From Alphaproteobacteria bacterium (GTDB taxonomy: Bacteria; Pseudomonadota; Alphaproteobacteria; ATCC43930; CGMCC-115725): a DNA stretch of 43,554 nucleotides. Positions 1 through 9,115 of the stretch are shown here, piece after piece (the stretch's first letter is position 1; every line of letters begins with the position of its first letter). The notes under the pieces were generated by a model, which was not told the DNA's origin, made no database searches, and saw only the letters and a list, made by a program, of their open reading frames with translations. The stretch lies in assembly GCA_030041385.1 (NCBI GenBank), contig JASHNY010000196.1, forward strand, positions 1 to 43,554, read 5' to 3'. Both the position numbers and the translations under genes were made by a program.

Positions 1-236
1 ATCGCTGGCTCGCTGCGAACTAGGACGCCGCACCGCATAATCCCCCTGCGGCCGGCGCTCAACGAATAGTTCATCCTTCTTCACGGCATTCCCCTGAACA
101 GAAGTCACCTATTTGTGTACCAGATTTGGTATCGTCAAGAGCCCATGAAACGCTATTAGCTGTAGCATGATCGATCATTTTGAGGAACATCAAAAGAACA
201 AATTTTTCTGCCAAGCTCCTTTCGTCGGAGCTGCCC

Positions 237-647
237 ATGACGAAACACGCCGCCAATCCCTGTTGTCCGCCTGTTGCGCCGCCCTGTTCCGCCCTGTTAT
301 CGGGGGCGGGAATCGCGCAATCTCAACCGGTTGCGCCTGATGTTTTTTCGCGTCGCGGGCGCGATGCGCGGGGGCGGTTCGCCAAGGGCTCTTCGGGCAA
401 CCCCGGAGGCCGGCCGCGCGGCATCCCCAACCCGAGATGCCGGCTGCGCGATCTGCGCGCCGAGCCGGTGAGCGCGGCGGCGCTGGGCCGGCTCATCGAG
501 CGCAAGCCCTATCTGCTGCGCCGGCTCGCCGCGCAGCTTCTGCCGCCGGCGCCGCCCTGGGGCGTCGATTGGCGGCATGACGTGGTTGACGGCCGGGGCT
601 TACCCTCGCTAGACCCACCCCCTACCGCGGGAGGACGGGCGAGATGA
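237..647 (+). CDS. DUF5681-type small basic protein
   Basis: A 136-residue protein of unknown function. Its middle carries the glycine/arginine-rich signature [17 protein letters not shown], which marks the DUF5681 family, often found near phage or mobile genes and in many alphaproteobacterial genomes. The ATG at 237 is preceded by GGAG seven bases upstream. A longer reading frame reaches 180 but needs a TTG start without a good ribosome site. The stop overlaps the next start (ATGA at 644-647), so translation is probably coupled to the oxalyl-CoA decarboxylase gene. The N-terminal 30 residues are Pro/Cys-rich and unlike the family core. The family call is fairly safe; the role is unknown. Confidence 0.65.
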   Translation: MTKHAANPCCPPVAPPCSALLSGAGIAQSQPVAPDVFSRRGRDARGRFAKGSSGNPGGRPRGIPNPRCRLRDLRAEPVSAAALGRLIERKPYLLRRLAAQLLPPAPPWGVDWRHDVVDGRGLPSLDPPPTAGGRAR

Positions 648-2344
648 GCGAAGCGGAAATCTCAGGCGACATGACGGACGGCTTTCACCTGGTGGTGGAG
701 GCGCTGAAGCTGAACGGCATCGACACGATCTACGGGGTGGCCGGCATCCCGATCACCGACCTGTTGCGCCTGGCGCAGAACGAGGGCATCCGCTATCTCG
801 GCTTCCGCCACGAGCAATCGGCCGGCAATGCGGCGGCAATCGCCGGCTATCTGACGCAGAAGCCGGGCATCTGCATGACCGTGTCGGCCCCCGGCTTCCT
901 GAACGGCTTGGTCGCCTTGGCTAACGCGACGACCAACTGCTTTCCGATGATCATGATTTCGGGGTCGAGCGACCGTGCGATCGTCGATCTCGAACAGGGC
1001 GACTATGAGGAGATGGACCAGCTCGCGGTCGCCCGGCCGCATTGCAAGGCGGCCTATCGCGTCAACCGCCCGCAGGATATCGGCGTCGGCATCGCGCGGG
1101 CGATCCGCGCCGCCGCCTCGGGGCGGCCGGGCGGCGTCTATCTCGACCTGACCGCCGAGGTGCTGGGGTCGGTTCTCGACATGGAGACGGCGAAGAAGTC
1201 GCTGGTCAAGGTCGTCGATCCGGCGCCAGCCTCGCCCCCGGCGCCGGAAGCGGTGGCGCGCGCGCTCGACCTGCTGGCTTCGGCGCAGCGCCCGCTGGCG
1301 ATCCTCGGCAAGGGTGCGGCCTATGCACAGGCCGACCGGGAGATCCGCGCGTTCATCGAGAATACCGGCATGCCGTTCCTGCCGATGTCGATGGCCAAGG
1401 GCCTGTTGCCCGACGACCACCCGCAATCGGCCGCCGCCGCCCGCTCGTTTGCGATCGGCCAGGCGGATGTGGTGATACTGGCCGGGGCGCGGCTCAACTG
1501 GCTGTTGAGCCACGGCCGCGCGCCGCTGTGGAACGCGAACACGAAATTCGTCCAGATCGACATTTCGCCGACCGAGTTCGACAGCAACCGGGCCATCGCG
1601 GCGCCGGTCGCCGGCGACATCAAATCGGTCTTTGCCGCCTTCAACGCCGCGCTCAAGCCCGGGCAGATCAAGCGCCAGGCCGCGTGGATGGACGAGATGG
1701 GCAAGCGCAAGCAGCAGAACGTCGAGCGCATGGCGGCGCGGCTCAACGCCGATCCGAGCCCGATGAACTTTTCCAGCGCCTTGCGCGCGGTGCGCAACGC
1801 GCTGGCCACCCAGCCCGACGTCTACATCGTCAACGAAGGCGCCAACACGCTCGATTTCGGCCGCAACATCATCGACATGAGCCTGCCGCGCCACCGCCTC
1901 GACAGCGGCACCTGGGGGGTGATGGGCATCGGCATGGGCTACGCGGTCGGCGCCGCCGCGGTGACCGGCAAGCCGGTCGTCGCCATCGAGGGCGACAGCG
2001 CCTTCGGCTTCAGCGGCATGGAGATCGAGACGATCTGTCGCTACGGGCTGCCGGTGACGACGGTGGTCTTCAACAATAACGGCGTCTATCGCGGCGACGC
2101 GGAGGGCATCGCCTACACGCCGACCGGCCTTCTGCGCGACGCGCGTTACGAGAAGATCATCGAGGCGTTCGGCGAGCGCGGCTATCACTGCACCGACACG
2201 CCGGGCCTCACCCGCGCGTTGACCGAGGCGCTGGCTTCGGGCAGGCCGGCGCTGATCAACGCCGTGATCGACCCGACCGCCGGCACCGAAAGCGGGCACA
2301 TCCAGAGCCTCAACCCGAAAAGCGCCGTCGCGCCGAAGCGCTGA
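644..2344 (+). CDS. oxc: Oxalyl-CoA decarboxylase (ThDP-dependent)
   Basis: 566 residues, matching the roughly 568 of Oxalobacter formigenes OXC. It decarboxylates oxalyl-CoA to formyl-CoA and CO2 in the cytoplasm, using thiamine diphosphate. Visible landmarks are the cofactor-activating glutamate in [10 protein letters not shown] (E57), the active-site Tyr-Glu pair in GDYEEMDQ (Y121/E122), the ThDP/Mg motif starting [13 protein letters not shown] and ending NNNGVYRG, and the C-terminal [10 protein letters not shown] lid. In that lid a His replaces the Arg of the Oxalobacter enzyme, as I recall for E. coli YfdU. A GGGAGGACGG ribosome site precedes the ATG, which overlaps the stop of the upstream DUF5681 gene. 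No formyl-CoA transferase gene (frc), its usual partner, lies in the window. Confidence 0.93.
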   Translation: MSEAEISGDMTDGFHLVVEALKLNGIDTIYGVAGIPITDLLRLAQNEGIRYLGFRHEQSAGNAAAIAGYLTQKPGICMTVSAPGFLNGLVALANATTNCFPMIMISGSSDRAIVDLEQGDYEEMDQLAVARPHCKAAYRVNRPQDIGVGIARAIRAAASGRPGGVYLDLTAEVLGSVLDMETAKKSLVKVVDPAPASPPAPEAVARALDLLASAQRPLAILGKGAAYAQADREIRAFIENTGMPFLPMSMAKGLLPDDHPQSAAAARSFAIGQADVVILAGARLNWLLSHGRAPLWNANTKFVQIDISPTEFDSNRAIAAPVAGDIKSVFAAFNAALKPGQIKRQAAWMDEMGKRKQQNVERMAARLNADPSPMNFSSALRAVRNALATQPDVYIVNEGANTLDFGRNIIDMSLPRHRLDSGTWGVMGIGMGYAVGAAAVTGKPVVAIEGDSAFGFSGMEIETICRYGLPVTTVVFNNNGVYRGDAEGIAYTPTGLLRDARYEKIIEAFGERGYHCTDTPGLTRALTEALASGRPALINAVIDPTAGTESGHIQSLNPKSAVAPKR

Positions 2345-2369
2345 CGGGTCAACTAAGTCCGCAACCTAG

Positions 2370-3191
2370 TCAGGATTGGATCAGCGCCGGGCGATCGCCT
2401 TCCACGAGAACGCGCCACAGCACGCGGCTTTCACGGCGATCGTAATCGCCGTGGGCGCGATGCATCGTGGCGCGGTCGTCGATCACCAGCACATCGCCCT
2501 TGGTCCACTGGTGGGTGTAGGTGATCTCGGGCCGGATCATGCGGTCGATCAGATCGGCCATGTAGGCCTTGCTGTCTTCCGGCGTCATCCCGTCGATGCA
2601 GGCAACCTTCTGGATGTGGAAAAACACCGCCTTCGTTCCATGCACCGGGTGGGTGCGGACCATCGGGTGGATGACCGGCTTGCCGTATTTGGCGCGGTCG
2701 TCCTCGCGGGTGTCGAGGCGCTGCTCGTCAAGCGTGTTGATCGTGCGCATCGCGTCGAGGTGGCGCTGCTCGGCCTCAGGCAAGGCGGCATAGGCGGCGC
2801 GCATATTGGCGACGCTGGTGGCACCGCCGGCGGACGGGATTTCGACGCCGTAGAGAATCGTCGCGAGCGGCGGCCGTTCGTGGTTGGTGTGGTCGGTATG
2901 CCAGCGCTCGGCCGGGCGCTGGCCGTTGCGGTGCCAGACCATGCCGATGTCGGGGTGCCCCTCCATGTGGTGCTGCGAATAATGCTGGCGCATCGTCGGA
3001 CCGAAAGCCCGGGCGGCCGCGAGATATTGGCCCGGGGTCAGCGACTGGCCGCGAAACACCAAAGCCAGGTGCTCGGCCAGGGCATGCGAGAGCTGCTCGC
3101 GGGTGTCGCCGTCGACCGGCTGCGACAGGTCGATGCCGGCGATCTCGGCGCCGATGGCGGGCTTGAGCGGCGTGATCGTCAGCACGGCCAT
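2370..3191 (-). CDS. TauD/TfdA-family Fe(II)/2-oxoglutarate dioxygenase (copy 1)
   Basis: 273 residues. A non-haem iron oxygenase of the taurine/2,4-D dioxygenase family, which couples 2-oxoglutarate decarboxylation to substrate hydroxylation. The iron ligands are visible as WHTDHTNHE (HxD) and a distal His in ATMHRAHGDYDRR, with the 2-oxoglutarate-binding Arg following in RRESRVLWR. The ATG at 3191 was chosen because GGAGGAA lies directly upstream; an in-frame extension to 3245 lacks this. It converges on oxc with a 25 bp gap and is divergent from the epimerase gene. The substrate cannot be read from sequence: taurine, alkylsulfonates, phenoxyacetates and other small acids are all possible. 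Confidence 0.87.
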   Translation of the reverse strand: MAVLTITPLKPAIGAEIAGIDLSQPVDGDTREQLSHALAEHLALVFRGQSLTPGQYLAAARAFGPTMRQHYSQHHMEGHPDIGMVWHRNGQRPAERWHTDHTNHERPPLATILYGVEIPSAGGATSVANMRAAYAALPEAEQRHLDAMRTINTLDEQRLDTREDDRAKYGKPVIHPMVRTHPVHGTKAVFFHIQKVACIDGMTPEDSKAYMADLIDRMIRPEITYTHQWTKGDVLVIDDRATMHRAHGDYDRRESRVLWRVLVEGDRPALIQS

Positions 3192-3317
3192 GATTTCCTC
3201 CGCGTTTTGGTGGACTTTGGTTGCGGCCATCCTACGATCGCGCACAGTCGCCGTCCCACCCGCAATTTGCTCGACCCAGCCCGGCGCTGGCGGAAGGGTG
3301 GCGACCGTGCGAGCGCG

Positions 3318-3347
3318 TTGCGCGCTGCGGGTTCCCGAGACTAGGCT
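3318..3347 (+). promoter_or_regulatory. Candidate sigma-70 promoter for the epimerase gene
   Basis: TTGCGC at 3318-3323 and TAGGCT at 3342-3347 are separated by 18 bp and lie about 36 bp before the ATG at 3383. TAGGCT is also the -10 element proposed for rpsU in this window. Pattern match only. Confidence 0.4.
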
Positions 3348-3382
3348 TGCAAACCCTTGGTCTTCGCATCGGGAGGATCACC

Positions 3383-4324
3383 ATGACGATTTTCATCGCC
3401 GGCGGCACCGGGTTCATCGGGCGGCGGCTCGTGCCGCTTTTGGCGCAACGCGGCGAGGAAGTCGTCTGCATGGACCTCAACCCGCAGACCGCCGATTTTT
3501 CGAGCCTCGGAAAGCAGGTGCGGGTGGTCCGCGGGGATGTCAGCCAGTTCGACGACCTCATCTCGGCGATGAGCGCGGCGAAACCGGATCGCGCCATCAA
3601 CCTCGCCTATTTCCTCGGCAGCGAGCACGCGCCGCACCGGGCGTTCAAGCTCAACATTCTCGGCATGGATAATTGCTTCGAGGCGGCGCGCCTCGTCGGC
3701 TGCAACCGCGTTGCCTATGCCAGCTCGCTGGCGGTCTCGGGCGAACAGAAATTCTATGGCGAACGGGTGGTTACCGAGGACGATTTCCGCCACGGCCACG
3801 TGCAGTACGCGATGCACAAGATTTTCAACGAGTGGCAGGCGCAGGATTACCGCGAAAAGCACGGCATGGAGATCACCGCGATCCGCCCGGCCAATGTGAC
3901 CGGGCCGGACAAGATCGTCGGCTCGGTCGATCATGTGTTCTGCATCACCGATCCGGCGCGCGGCAAGGCGGTCAAATTCCCCTATCGCGACGCGATGCGC
4001 TGTCCAATCCACGTCGACGAAGTCGCCGAGATTTTTGCCCGCGTGATCATGACCGACAAGCCCAAGCAGTGGGTCTACAACACCGGCGGCATTGCCATCA
4101 GCCTCGGGGAGATCGCCGAGATCGTGCGCGAGTTCCTGCCCGATGCGCAGATCACCTTCGACAAGGACACCGGCGGCCGCGAGCTTTCGGGCAATTTCCT
4201 GATCGACAACACCCGCCTGGTCTCGGAATTCGGCGTGCAATACCGGCCCTATCGCGAGCGCGTCTTGCAGATCATCAACGATATCCGCCGCGAGGAGGGA
4301 CTGCCGCTGGTGGCCGAGCGGTAG
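3383..4324 (+). CDS. NAD(P)-dependent epimerase/dehydratase (extended SDR)
   Basis: 313 residues, the usual length for an extended short-chain dehydrogenase acting on nucleotide sugars or related carbonyl compounds. The N-terminus shows the Rossmann motif GGTGFIG, the middle an ASSLAVSG strand and the catalytic YAMHK (YxxxK) motif. The C-terminal half contains the substrate-domain segments AIRPANVTGPDK and CPIHVDEVAEIFARV. A strong GGGAGGATCACC site precedes the ATG; upstream in-frame starts lack one. It stands alone on its strand before DUF1192 on the other strand. The exact substrate is unclear and it is not an obvious GalE. Confidence 0.85.
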   Translation: MTIFIAGGTGFIGRRLVPLLAQRGEEVVCMDLNPQTADFSSLGKQVRVVRGDVSQFDDLISAMSAAKPDRAINLAYFLGSEHAPHRAFKLNILGMDNCFEAARLVGCNRVAYASSLAVSGEQKFYGERVVTEDDFRHGHVQYAMHKIFNEWQAQDYREKHGMEITAIRPANVTGPDKIVGSVDHVFCITDPARGKAVKFPYRDAMRCPIHVDEVAEIFARVIMTDKPKQWVYNTGGIAISLGEIAEIVREFLPDAQITFDKDTGGRELSGNFLIDNTRLVSEFGVQYRPYRERVLQIINDIRREEGLPLVAER

Positions 4325-4328
4325 CCTC

Positions 4329-4511
4329 CTATCGCCTGAACAGCGCCTCCGCGCCGCCGCGGTGGCTCCGTTTGGCGGCGATCTCGGCGCGGGCGCGGGC
4401 AATCTCGCCTTCGAGATCGGCGATATATTCCTCCAGCTCGGCGATGCCGAGCAGGCTCAGGTCGCGCGGCTTGGGCGGCTGGCGCCGCGGCAGCAGGTCC
4501 TCGTCGTCCAT
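4329..4511 (-). CDS. DUF1192 family small protein
   Basis: 60 residues. The sequence MDDEDLLPRR followed by the helix LGIAELEEYIADLEGEIARARAEI fits the DUF1192 family, small alphaproteobacterial proteins with one amphipathic helix and no known function. The start at MDDED fits the family length better than an upstream in-frame ATG at 4559. It ends 4 bp from the epimerase stop (convergent) and is divergent from trcR. Confidence 0.8.
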   Translation of the reverse strand: MDDEDLLPRRQPPKPRDLSLLGIAELEEYIADLEGEIARARAEIAAKRSHRGGAEALFRR

Positions 4512-4624
4512 CTTGGCCTCCCGCGCGTTTGCCGACTTCCCACTTCGGCACCCGACCATTATATCGGATCGATGATATGTTCGCAGAAGCGGCGCCGACC
4601 TGCGCGCCCGATCGGGGTTACAAG

Positions 4625-5200
4625 ATGCTCACACCGCTGATGCCCAAGGCGACCGCCGTATGGCTGGTCGAAAATACCTCCCTCACCTTCGAGCAGATCG
4701 CCGAGTTTTGCGGCCTGCACGCGCTCGAAGTGCAGGCGATCGCCGATGGCGAGGTCGCCAACCAGATGCAGGGGCTCGACCCGGTCGCCAACGGCCAGAC
4801 CACGGCCGAGGAGATCGCCCGCTGCCAGGCCGACCCCGAGGCGCGGCTGCAACTCTCGCCGCAGGCGATACCGCCGCAATACGTCCGCCACAAGGGGCCG
4901 CGCTATACGCCGATCGCCAAGCGCCAGGACAAACCCGACGCCATCGCGTACCTGTTGCGCAATCACCCGGAATTGTCCGACGCCCAAATCTCGAAACTGA
5001 TCGGCACCACCAAGCCGACGATCAACGCGGTCAGGGACCGCACCCACTGGAATAGCCCGAACATCAAGCCGCGCCACCCGGTCGGGCTCGGCCTGTGCAC
5101 CCTGGACGAGCTCGACCAGGCGATTGCCCGCAGCCTGCGCGGCAAGCCGCGCCCGATCGTCGAGGCCGAAGCCGAGGAAGAAGTGCCGGCCGAGGATTGA
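4625..5200 (+). CDS. trcR: Cell-cycle transcriptional regulator TrcR (DUF1013)
   Basis: 191 residues. The N-terminal PLMPKATAVWLVENTSLTF, a helix-turn-helix-like LTFEQIAEFCGLHALEVQAIADGE, and the second helix-turn-helix-like segment LSDAQISKLIGTTKPTINAV identify the DUF1013 family. One member, TrcR, is a conserved alphaproteobacterial cell-cycle regulator. The start at 4625 (MLTPLMPKATAV) matches the family N-terminus as I recall it; in-frame upstream starts at 4529 and 4577 would add unconserved residues. The C-terminal tail is acidic. Its divergence from DUF1192 leaves a short shared promoter region. Confidence 0.88.
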   Translation: MLTPLMPKATAVWLVENTSLTFEQIAEFCGLHALEVQAIADGEVANQMQGLDPVANGQTTAEEIARCQADPEARLQLSPQAIPPQYVRHKGPRYTPIAKRQDKPDAIAYLLRNHPELSDAQISKLIGTTKPTINAVRDRTHWNSPNIKPRHPVGLGLCTLDELDQAIARSLRGKPRPIVEAEAEEEVPAED

Positions 5201-5334
5201 GCTGAAAGCACCGACCGCCGCCCAACCTGCGCATCTCGGCTCAATCGTAAAACGTCGCGACATTTCGGCGCGCCTGACGTACCCTGAGTTTAAGGCCGTA
5301 AAAAAAGGCCTCATCAAACAGGGAGGAGTGCGTC

Positions 5335-6609
5335 ATGCAAACGGCCGAGTCCGTATTGCCCGTCCCGTGGTGGAAAGAGCCGACAAAAGAACAGTGGCAT
5401 GCCTGGGTTGCCGCATGGCTGGGCTGGACCCTGGATGCTTTCGATTTCACGATCTTCCTGCTGATCATGCTGCCGATCTCGCAGGAATTTCATGTGCCGC
5501 TGACCGCTGTCACCGCGGTCTTTACATTGACGCTGTGGATGCGGCTCGTCGGGGCGACGGCCTCGGGCTGGCTGGCGGATCGGGTCGGGCGGAAGACGCC
5601 GCTGATGATTTCGATCGCCTGGTACTCGGCCTGCAACCTGATTGCCGGGTTTTCGCCTGCCTTTTGGTTCCTGTTCCTGTTTCGCGCCCTGCTCGGCATC
5701 GGTATGGGCGCCGAATGGCCGGTCGGCGCCGCGCTGGCGATGGAGACCTGGCCGATCCGCTCGCGCGGCTTCATGGCCGGCGTATTGCAGTCGTCGTGGG
5801 GGCTCGGCGCATTGTTGTCCAGCGCCGCCTATGGCCTGCTGTACAACTACATTGGCTGGCGCGGCCTGCTCATCATCGGCGTCCTGCCCGCGCTGCTGAT
5901 CATCTATGTGCGCATCTACGTCAAGGAACCGGCGGTCTGGCTTGAAAACCGGCGCTTGCAGCGGGCCGAGCGCCGCGAGGTCCGGGCGCCGCTGCTCAGC
6001 ATCTTCAAGCGGAACATCCTCGGCAACACGCTGAGCGCATGCTGGTGGATGGCGAGCGGGTTTGTCGTCGGCTACTCGATCGGCGGACTATTCCCGACCT
6101 ATCTGCAGCGCGACCTGCATCTGAGCCCGGGTCTGGTCGCCTTGCCGATCATGCTGCAGAGCATCCTGTTTTTCCTGTCGGGCTCGGCTTGGGGTTGGGT
6201 TTCCGACCGCCTCGGCCGGCGCTGGGCGATGATCCTGCCCGCGCTCTGCGGGATACCGATCACGCCGCTTTACCTGTTCACCCACGACTACACGATGATC
6301 GTGATCTTCTTCTCGCTGCAGGGATTGTTCGCCGCCGGCGGCATCTACGGCCAGAACCCGAGCTATCTGTCTGAACGGTTCCCGACCGAGGTACGCGCGA
6401 CCGCGAGCGGGTTCTGCTATCACCAGGGGGCGATCTTCGGCGGCCTGGTCGGGCCGATCATCGCCTATTTCGCGATCAACTGGCACCTCGGTTTCGCCAT
6501 TCCGATGCTGATCGGGACACTGGGCGGACTCGCCAGCTTCATCATTGCCTTGCTGCTCGGGCCGGAAACCCGGGGCAAGGAGCTGGTCGCGGACCTGGTC
6601 GTCGCCTGA
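5335..6609 (+). CDS. MFS transporter, carboxylate/sialate:H+ symporter-like
   Basis: 424 residues with about 12 hydrophobic segments. The first helix WLGWTLDAFDFTIFLLIML and the loop 2-3 motif GWLADRVGRKTPL are typical of the major facilitator superfamily, and the aspartate-bearing first helix is common in the sialate/lactate and aromatic-acid symporter families. The middle loop holds ENRRLQRAERRE. A GGGAGGAGTGCGTC ribosome site precedes the ATG. It converges on prpE across a GC-rich hairpin. With oxc and prpE nearby a monocarboxylate or dicarboxylate is a reasonable substrate, but that is inference from context. Confidence 0.82.
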   Translation: MQTAESVLPVPWWKEPTKEQWHAWVAAWLGWTLDAFDFTIFLLIMLPISQEFHVPLTAVTAVFTLTLWMRLVGATASGWLADRVGRKTPLMISIAWYSACNLIAGFSPAFWFLFLFRALLGIGMGAEWPVGAALAMETWPIRSRGFMAGVLQSSWGLGALLSSAAYGLLYNYIGWRGLLIIGVLPALLIIYVRIYVKEPAVWLENRRLQRAERREVRAPLLSIFKRNILGNTLSACWWMASGFVVGYSIGGLFPTYLQRDLHLSPGLVALPIMLQSILFFLSGSAWGWVSDRLGRRWAMILPALCGIPITPLYLFTHDYTMIVIFFSLQGLFAAGGIYGQNPSYLSERFPTEVRATASGFCYHQGAIFGGLVGPIIAYFAINWHLGFAIPMLIGTLGGLASFIIALLLGPETRGKELVADLVVA

Positions 6610-6617
6610 GCGCCCCG

Positions 6618-6654
6618 CCGTCCCCTCTCCCCAGCTCGCAGGGAGAGGGGGCGG
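6618..6654. terminator. GC-rich hairpin between convergent MFS and prpE genes
   Basis: A 14 bp stem with one mismatch (arms 6618-6631 and 6641-6654, core CCCCTCTCCC/GGGAGAGGGG) and a 9-base loop fills the gap between two convergent genes. There is no T tract on either side, so it is either a bidirectional terminator of the high-GC type or a dispersed CCCTCTCCC-type palindrome. Confidence 0.5.
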
Positions 6655-6659
6655 TGACT

Positions 6660-8573
6660 TCAGCCCTGCGCCGGATAGCCGATCCGCGCCAACGCCGCGG
6701 TGATCTCGCCGAGGATCGCGGGATCGTCGATCGTCGCCGGCACGCGGTAGTCCTCGCCGTCGGCAATGCGGCGCATTGTGCCGCGCAGGATCTTGCCCGA
6801 ACGGGTCTTGGGCAGGCGATCGACGACTAGTGCCGCCTTGAAGCTTGCCACCGGGCCGATCCGTTCGCGCACCAGCGCCACCGCCTCCCGCTCGATTTCA
6901 TCGGCACGGCGGTTGACCCCCGCCTTCAGCACGATGAGCCCCAGCGGCACCTGGCCTTTCAGCGCGTCGGCCACCCCCATCACCGCGCATTCGGCGACAT
7001 CGGGATGCGCGGCCAGCACCTCCTCCATGCCGCCGGTCGACAGGCGATGCCCGGCAACGTTGATGATGTCGTCGGTGCGGGTCATCACATAGAGATGGCC
7101 GTCGGGCTCGATGAACCCGGCGTCGCCGGTCTGGTAGTAGCCGGGATAGGCCGAGAGGTACGAGCCGATGTAGCGCGCGTCGGCCTGCCACAGCGTCGGC
7201 AATGCGCCGGGCGGCAACGGCAGTTTGAGCGCGATGGCGCCAATCTCACCCGGTTTCAATTCGCGGGCGTCACCCTCGGCCGCGGCGTCGAGCACGCGCA
7301 CGTCCCATCCTGGCACGGCAAAACTGCACGAGCCGTGCTTGACCGGCATCGGCGACAGGCCCTGGCAGTTGGCGGCAATCGGCCAGCCGGTTTCGGTCTG
7401 CCACCAATGGTCGATGACAGGCACTTTGAGCTGCTCTTCGGCCCAGGCGACGGTCGGCGGATCGGCACGTTCGCCGGCAAGAAACAATGCGCGAAACCGC
7501 GACAGCTCGTAGGTGCGGATCAATCTGCCGTCGGGGTCCTCGCGCTTGATCGCGCGAAAGGCGGTCGGGGCCGTGAAGAACGCCGCGACACGGTGCTGCG
7601 CGATGACCCGCCAGAACGCGCCTGCGTCGGGAGTGCCGACCGGCTTCCCCTCGTACATGACCGAGGTGCAGCCGTAGATCAGCGGAGCATAAACAATATA
7701 GGAATGGCCGACGACCCAGCCGATGTCGGAGGCGGTAAACCACACCTCGTCAGGTTGCACCCCATAGACGTAGCGCATCGACCACGAGAGGGCGACCGCG
7801 TGGCCGCCATTGTCGCGCACGACCCCTTTCGGAATCCCGGTCGTGCCCGAGGTGTAGAGGATGTAGAGCGGGTCCATCGCCGACACCGGCACGCAATCGG
7901 CGGGCGTTGCCGCCGCCATCAATTCGTCCCAGTCGCGGTCGCGCCCGCGCACCAGCGTCGCCTCGCACATCGGACGCTGCAACACCACGCAAGCGAGCGG
8001 CTTTGCCGTCGCCTCCTCGATCGCCGCGTCGAGCAGCGGTTTGTACGGAACCACGCGGTTGATCTCGATCCCGCACGAGGCGGTGACGATCACCTTCGGC
8101 TTGGCGTCGTCGATGCGGGTCGCCAATTCGTGCGCGGCAAACCCGCCGAACACGACCGAATGAATCGCGCCGATGCGGGCGCAGGCGAGCATCGCCATCG
8201 CCGCCTCCGGCACCATGGGCATATAGATCAGCACGCGGTCGCCGCTGGCGACCCCGAGCCCGGCCAGCACCCCCGCAAACCGCGCCGTTTCGTCGCGCAA
8301 CTGGCGATAGGTGAAGGGCCTGATCGTGCCGGTGACCGGGCTGTCCCAGATCAGCGCATTGCGCTCGCCGCGGCCGGCGGCGACATGCCGGTCGAGCGCG
8401 TTCCAGCAGGTGTTGAGCCGCGCGCCCGAGAACCAGCGGTAGAGCGGCGGCGCAGCGTCGTCGAGCACCCGGTCCCAGCGCCGTTCCCAATCGATCGCCT
8501 CGGCCGCTTCGGCCCAGAATTCCTCTCGGCGATCGAGCGAGCGGCGATAGGTTTCGGCATAAGATGGGATCAT
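6660..8573 (-). CDS. prpE: Propionyl-CoA synthetase (acetyl-CoA synthetase family)
   Basis: 637 residues, the normal PrpE length. It converts propionate, CoA and ATP to propionyl-CoA via propionyl-AMP. The N-terminal YAETYRRSLDRREEFWAEA and RWFSGARLNTCWNALDRHV, then SVVFGGFAAHELATRIDDAK, are characteristic of PrpE rather than Acs. The adenylation motif YTSGTTGIPKGVV, the WWQTETGWPI A5 motif and the C-terminal lysine motif TRSGKILRG are present. The ATG at 8573 follows a GGGAGGAAACGTTGCG site; an upstream in-frame extension to 8627 is not needed. It is divergent from the GFA gene. Acetate or other short acids could also be used. Confidence 0.88.
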   Translation of the reverse strand: MIPSYAETYRRSLDRREEFWAEAAEAIDWERRWDRVLDDAAPPLYRWFSGARLNTCWNALDRHVAAGRGERNALIWDSPVTGTIRPFTYRQLRDETARFAGVLAGLGVASGDRVLIYMPMVPEAAMAMLACARIGAIHSVVFGGFAAHELATRIDDAKPKVIVTASCGIEINRVVPYKPLLDAAIEEATAKPLACVVLQRPMCEATLVRGRDRDWDELMAAATPADCVPVSAMDPLYILYTSGTTGIPKGVVRDNGGHAVALSWSMRYVYGVQPDEVWFTASDIGWVVGHSYIVYAPLIYGCTSVMYEGKPVGTPDAGAFWRVIAQHRVAAFFTAPTAFRAIKREDPDGRLIRTYELSRFRALFLAGERADPPTVAWAEEQLKVPVIDHWWQTETGWPIAANCQGLSPMPVKHGSCSFAVPGWDVRVLDAAAEGDARELKPGEIGAIALKLPLPPGALPTLWQADARYIGSYLSAYPGYYQTGDAGFIEPDGHLYVMTRTDDIINVAGHRLSTGGMEEVLAAHPDVAECAVMGVADALKGQVPLGLIVLKAGVNRRADEIEREAVALVRERIGPVASFKAALVVDRLPKTRSGKILRGTMRRIADGEDYRVPATIDDPAILGEITAALARIGYPAQG

Positions 8574-8687
8574 CGCAACGTTTCCTCCCGTTTCCGCGAA
8601 TTTGCGCCGGGGCAGCGGGCTTGCCAAGCGGCTCGACTAGTTCACCAGTCCGGAGGAAAATAAAGCGAGGTATTCAGGGAGGATGGC

Positions 8688-9113
8688 ATGGAGCGGGTGG
8701 CCGCTTGCCATTGCGGAAAGTTGCGGGCGATCGCTACGGGCGAGCCCGAGCGTGTCTATGTCTGCCACTGCAAATCCTGCCAGCGGCGGACCGGCGCGGT
8801 CGTGCATTCCGGCTCGCGCTGGCTCAAAAGCCAGGTACGGATCGAGGGAGAGCACAAGATTTATGGCCGCGTGGCCGACAGCGGCTTCGAAATCCGGTTT
8901 CATTTCTGCCCGGATTGTGGATCGAGCGTGTTCTGGGAGGGCGACCGCGGTCCCGAGTATTGCGGGATCGCGGTCGGCTGCTTTGCCGACCCCGATTTTC
9001 CGCCGCCCGTTTATTCCGCCTACGAAGGCGCAAAGCACCCCTGGCTGGGCATCGCCACCGCTGAGGAACATTACCCCGGCCCGCGCCCGGCCAATTTACC
9101 GGTTGGAGGCTGA
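8688..9113 (+). CDS. GFA-family zinc-binding protein
   Basis: 141 residues with the Mss4-like beta-tent fold of the GFA (glutathione-dependent formaldehyde-activating enzyme) family. Zinc ligands are visible in ACHCGK, the core CHCKSCQRRTG and the late FCPDCGSSVFW. Most members have no proven activity despite the family name. The gene ends 2 bp before the acyl-CoA ligase start and both read rightward, so they are very probably one operon. It is divergent from prpE. The family call is firm; the function is open. Confidence 0.87.
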   Translation: MERVAACHCGKLRAIATGEPERVYVCHCKSCQRRTGAVVHSGSRWLKSQVRIEGEHKIYGRVADSGFEIRFHFCPDCGSSVFWEGDRGPEYCGIAVGCFADPDFPPPVYSAYEGAKHPWLGIATAEEHYPGPRPANLPVGG

Positions 9114-9115
9114 CG

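Noticed and set aside
71-238. Minus-strand 55-codon ORF starting [13 protein letters not shown]
   Set aside because: No recognisable family, no clear ribosome site, overlaps the start of the DUF5681 gene; left as part of the AT-rich edge note.
662-2299. Long open frame on the minus strand inside oxc
   Set aside because: Arg/Gly/Ala/His-rich translation typical of a high-GC shadow frame; the plus-strand OXC is unmistakable.
5267-5288. 22 bp similarity (18 matches) with 10761-10782, both starting GGCGCGCCT
   Set aside because: One copy is upstream of the MFS gene, the other in a convergent gap with no promoter need; GC-rich chance match is more likely than a shared element.
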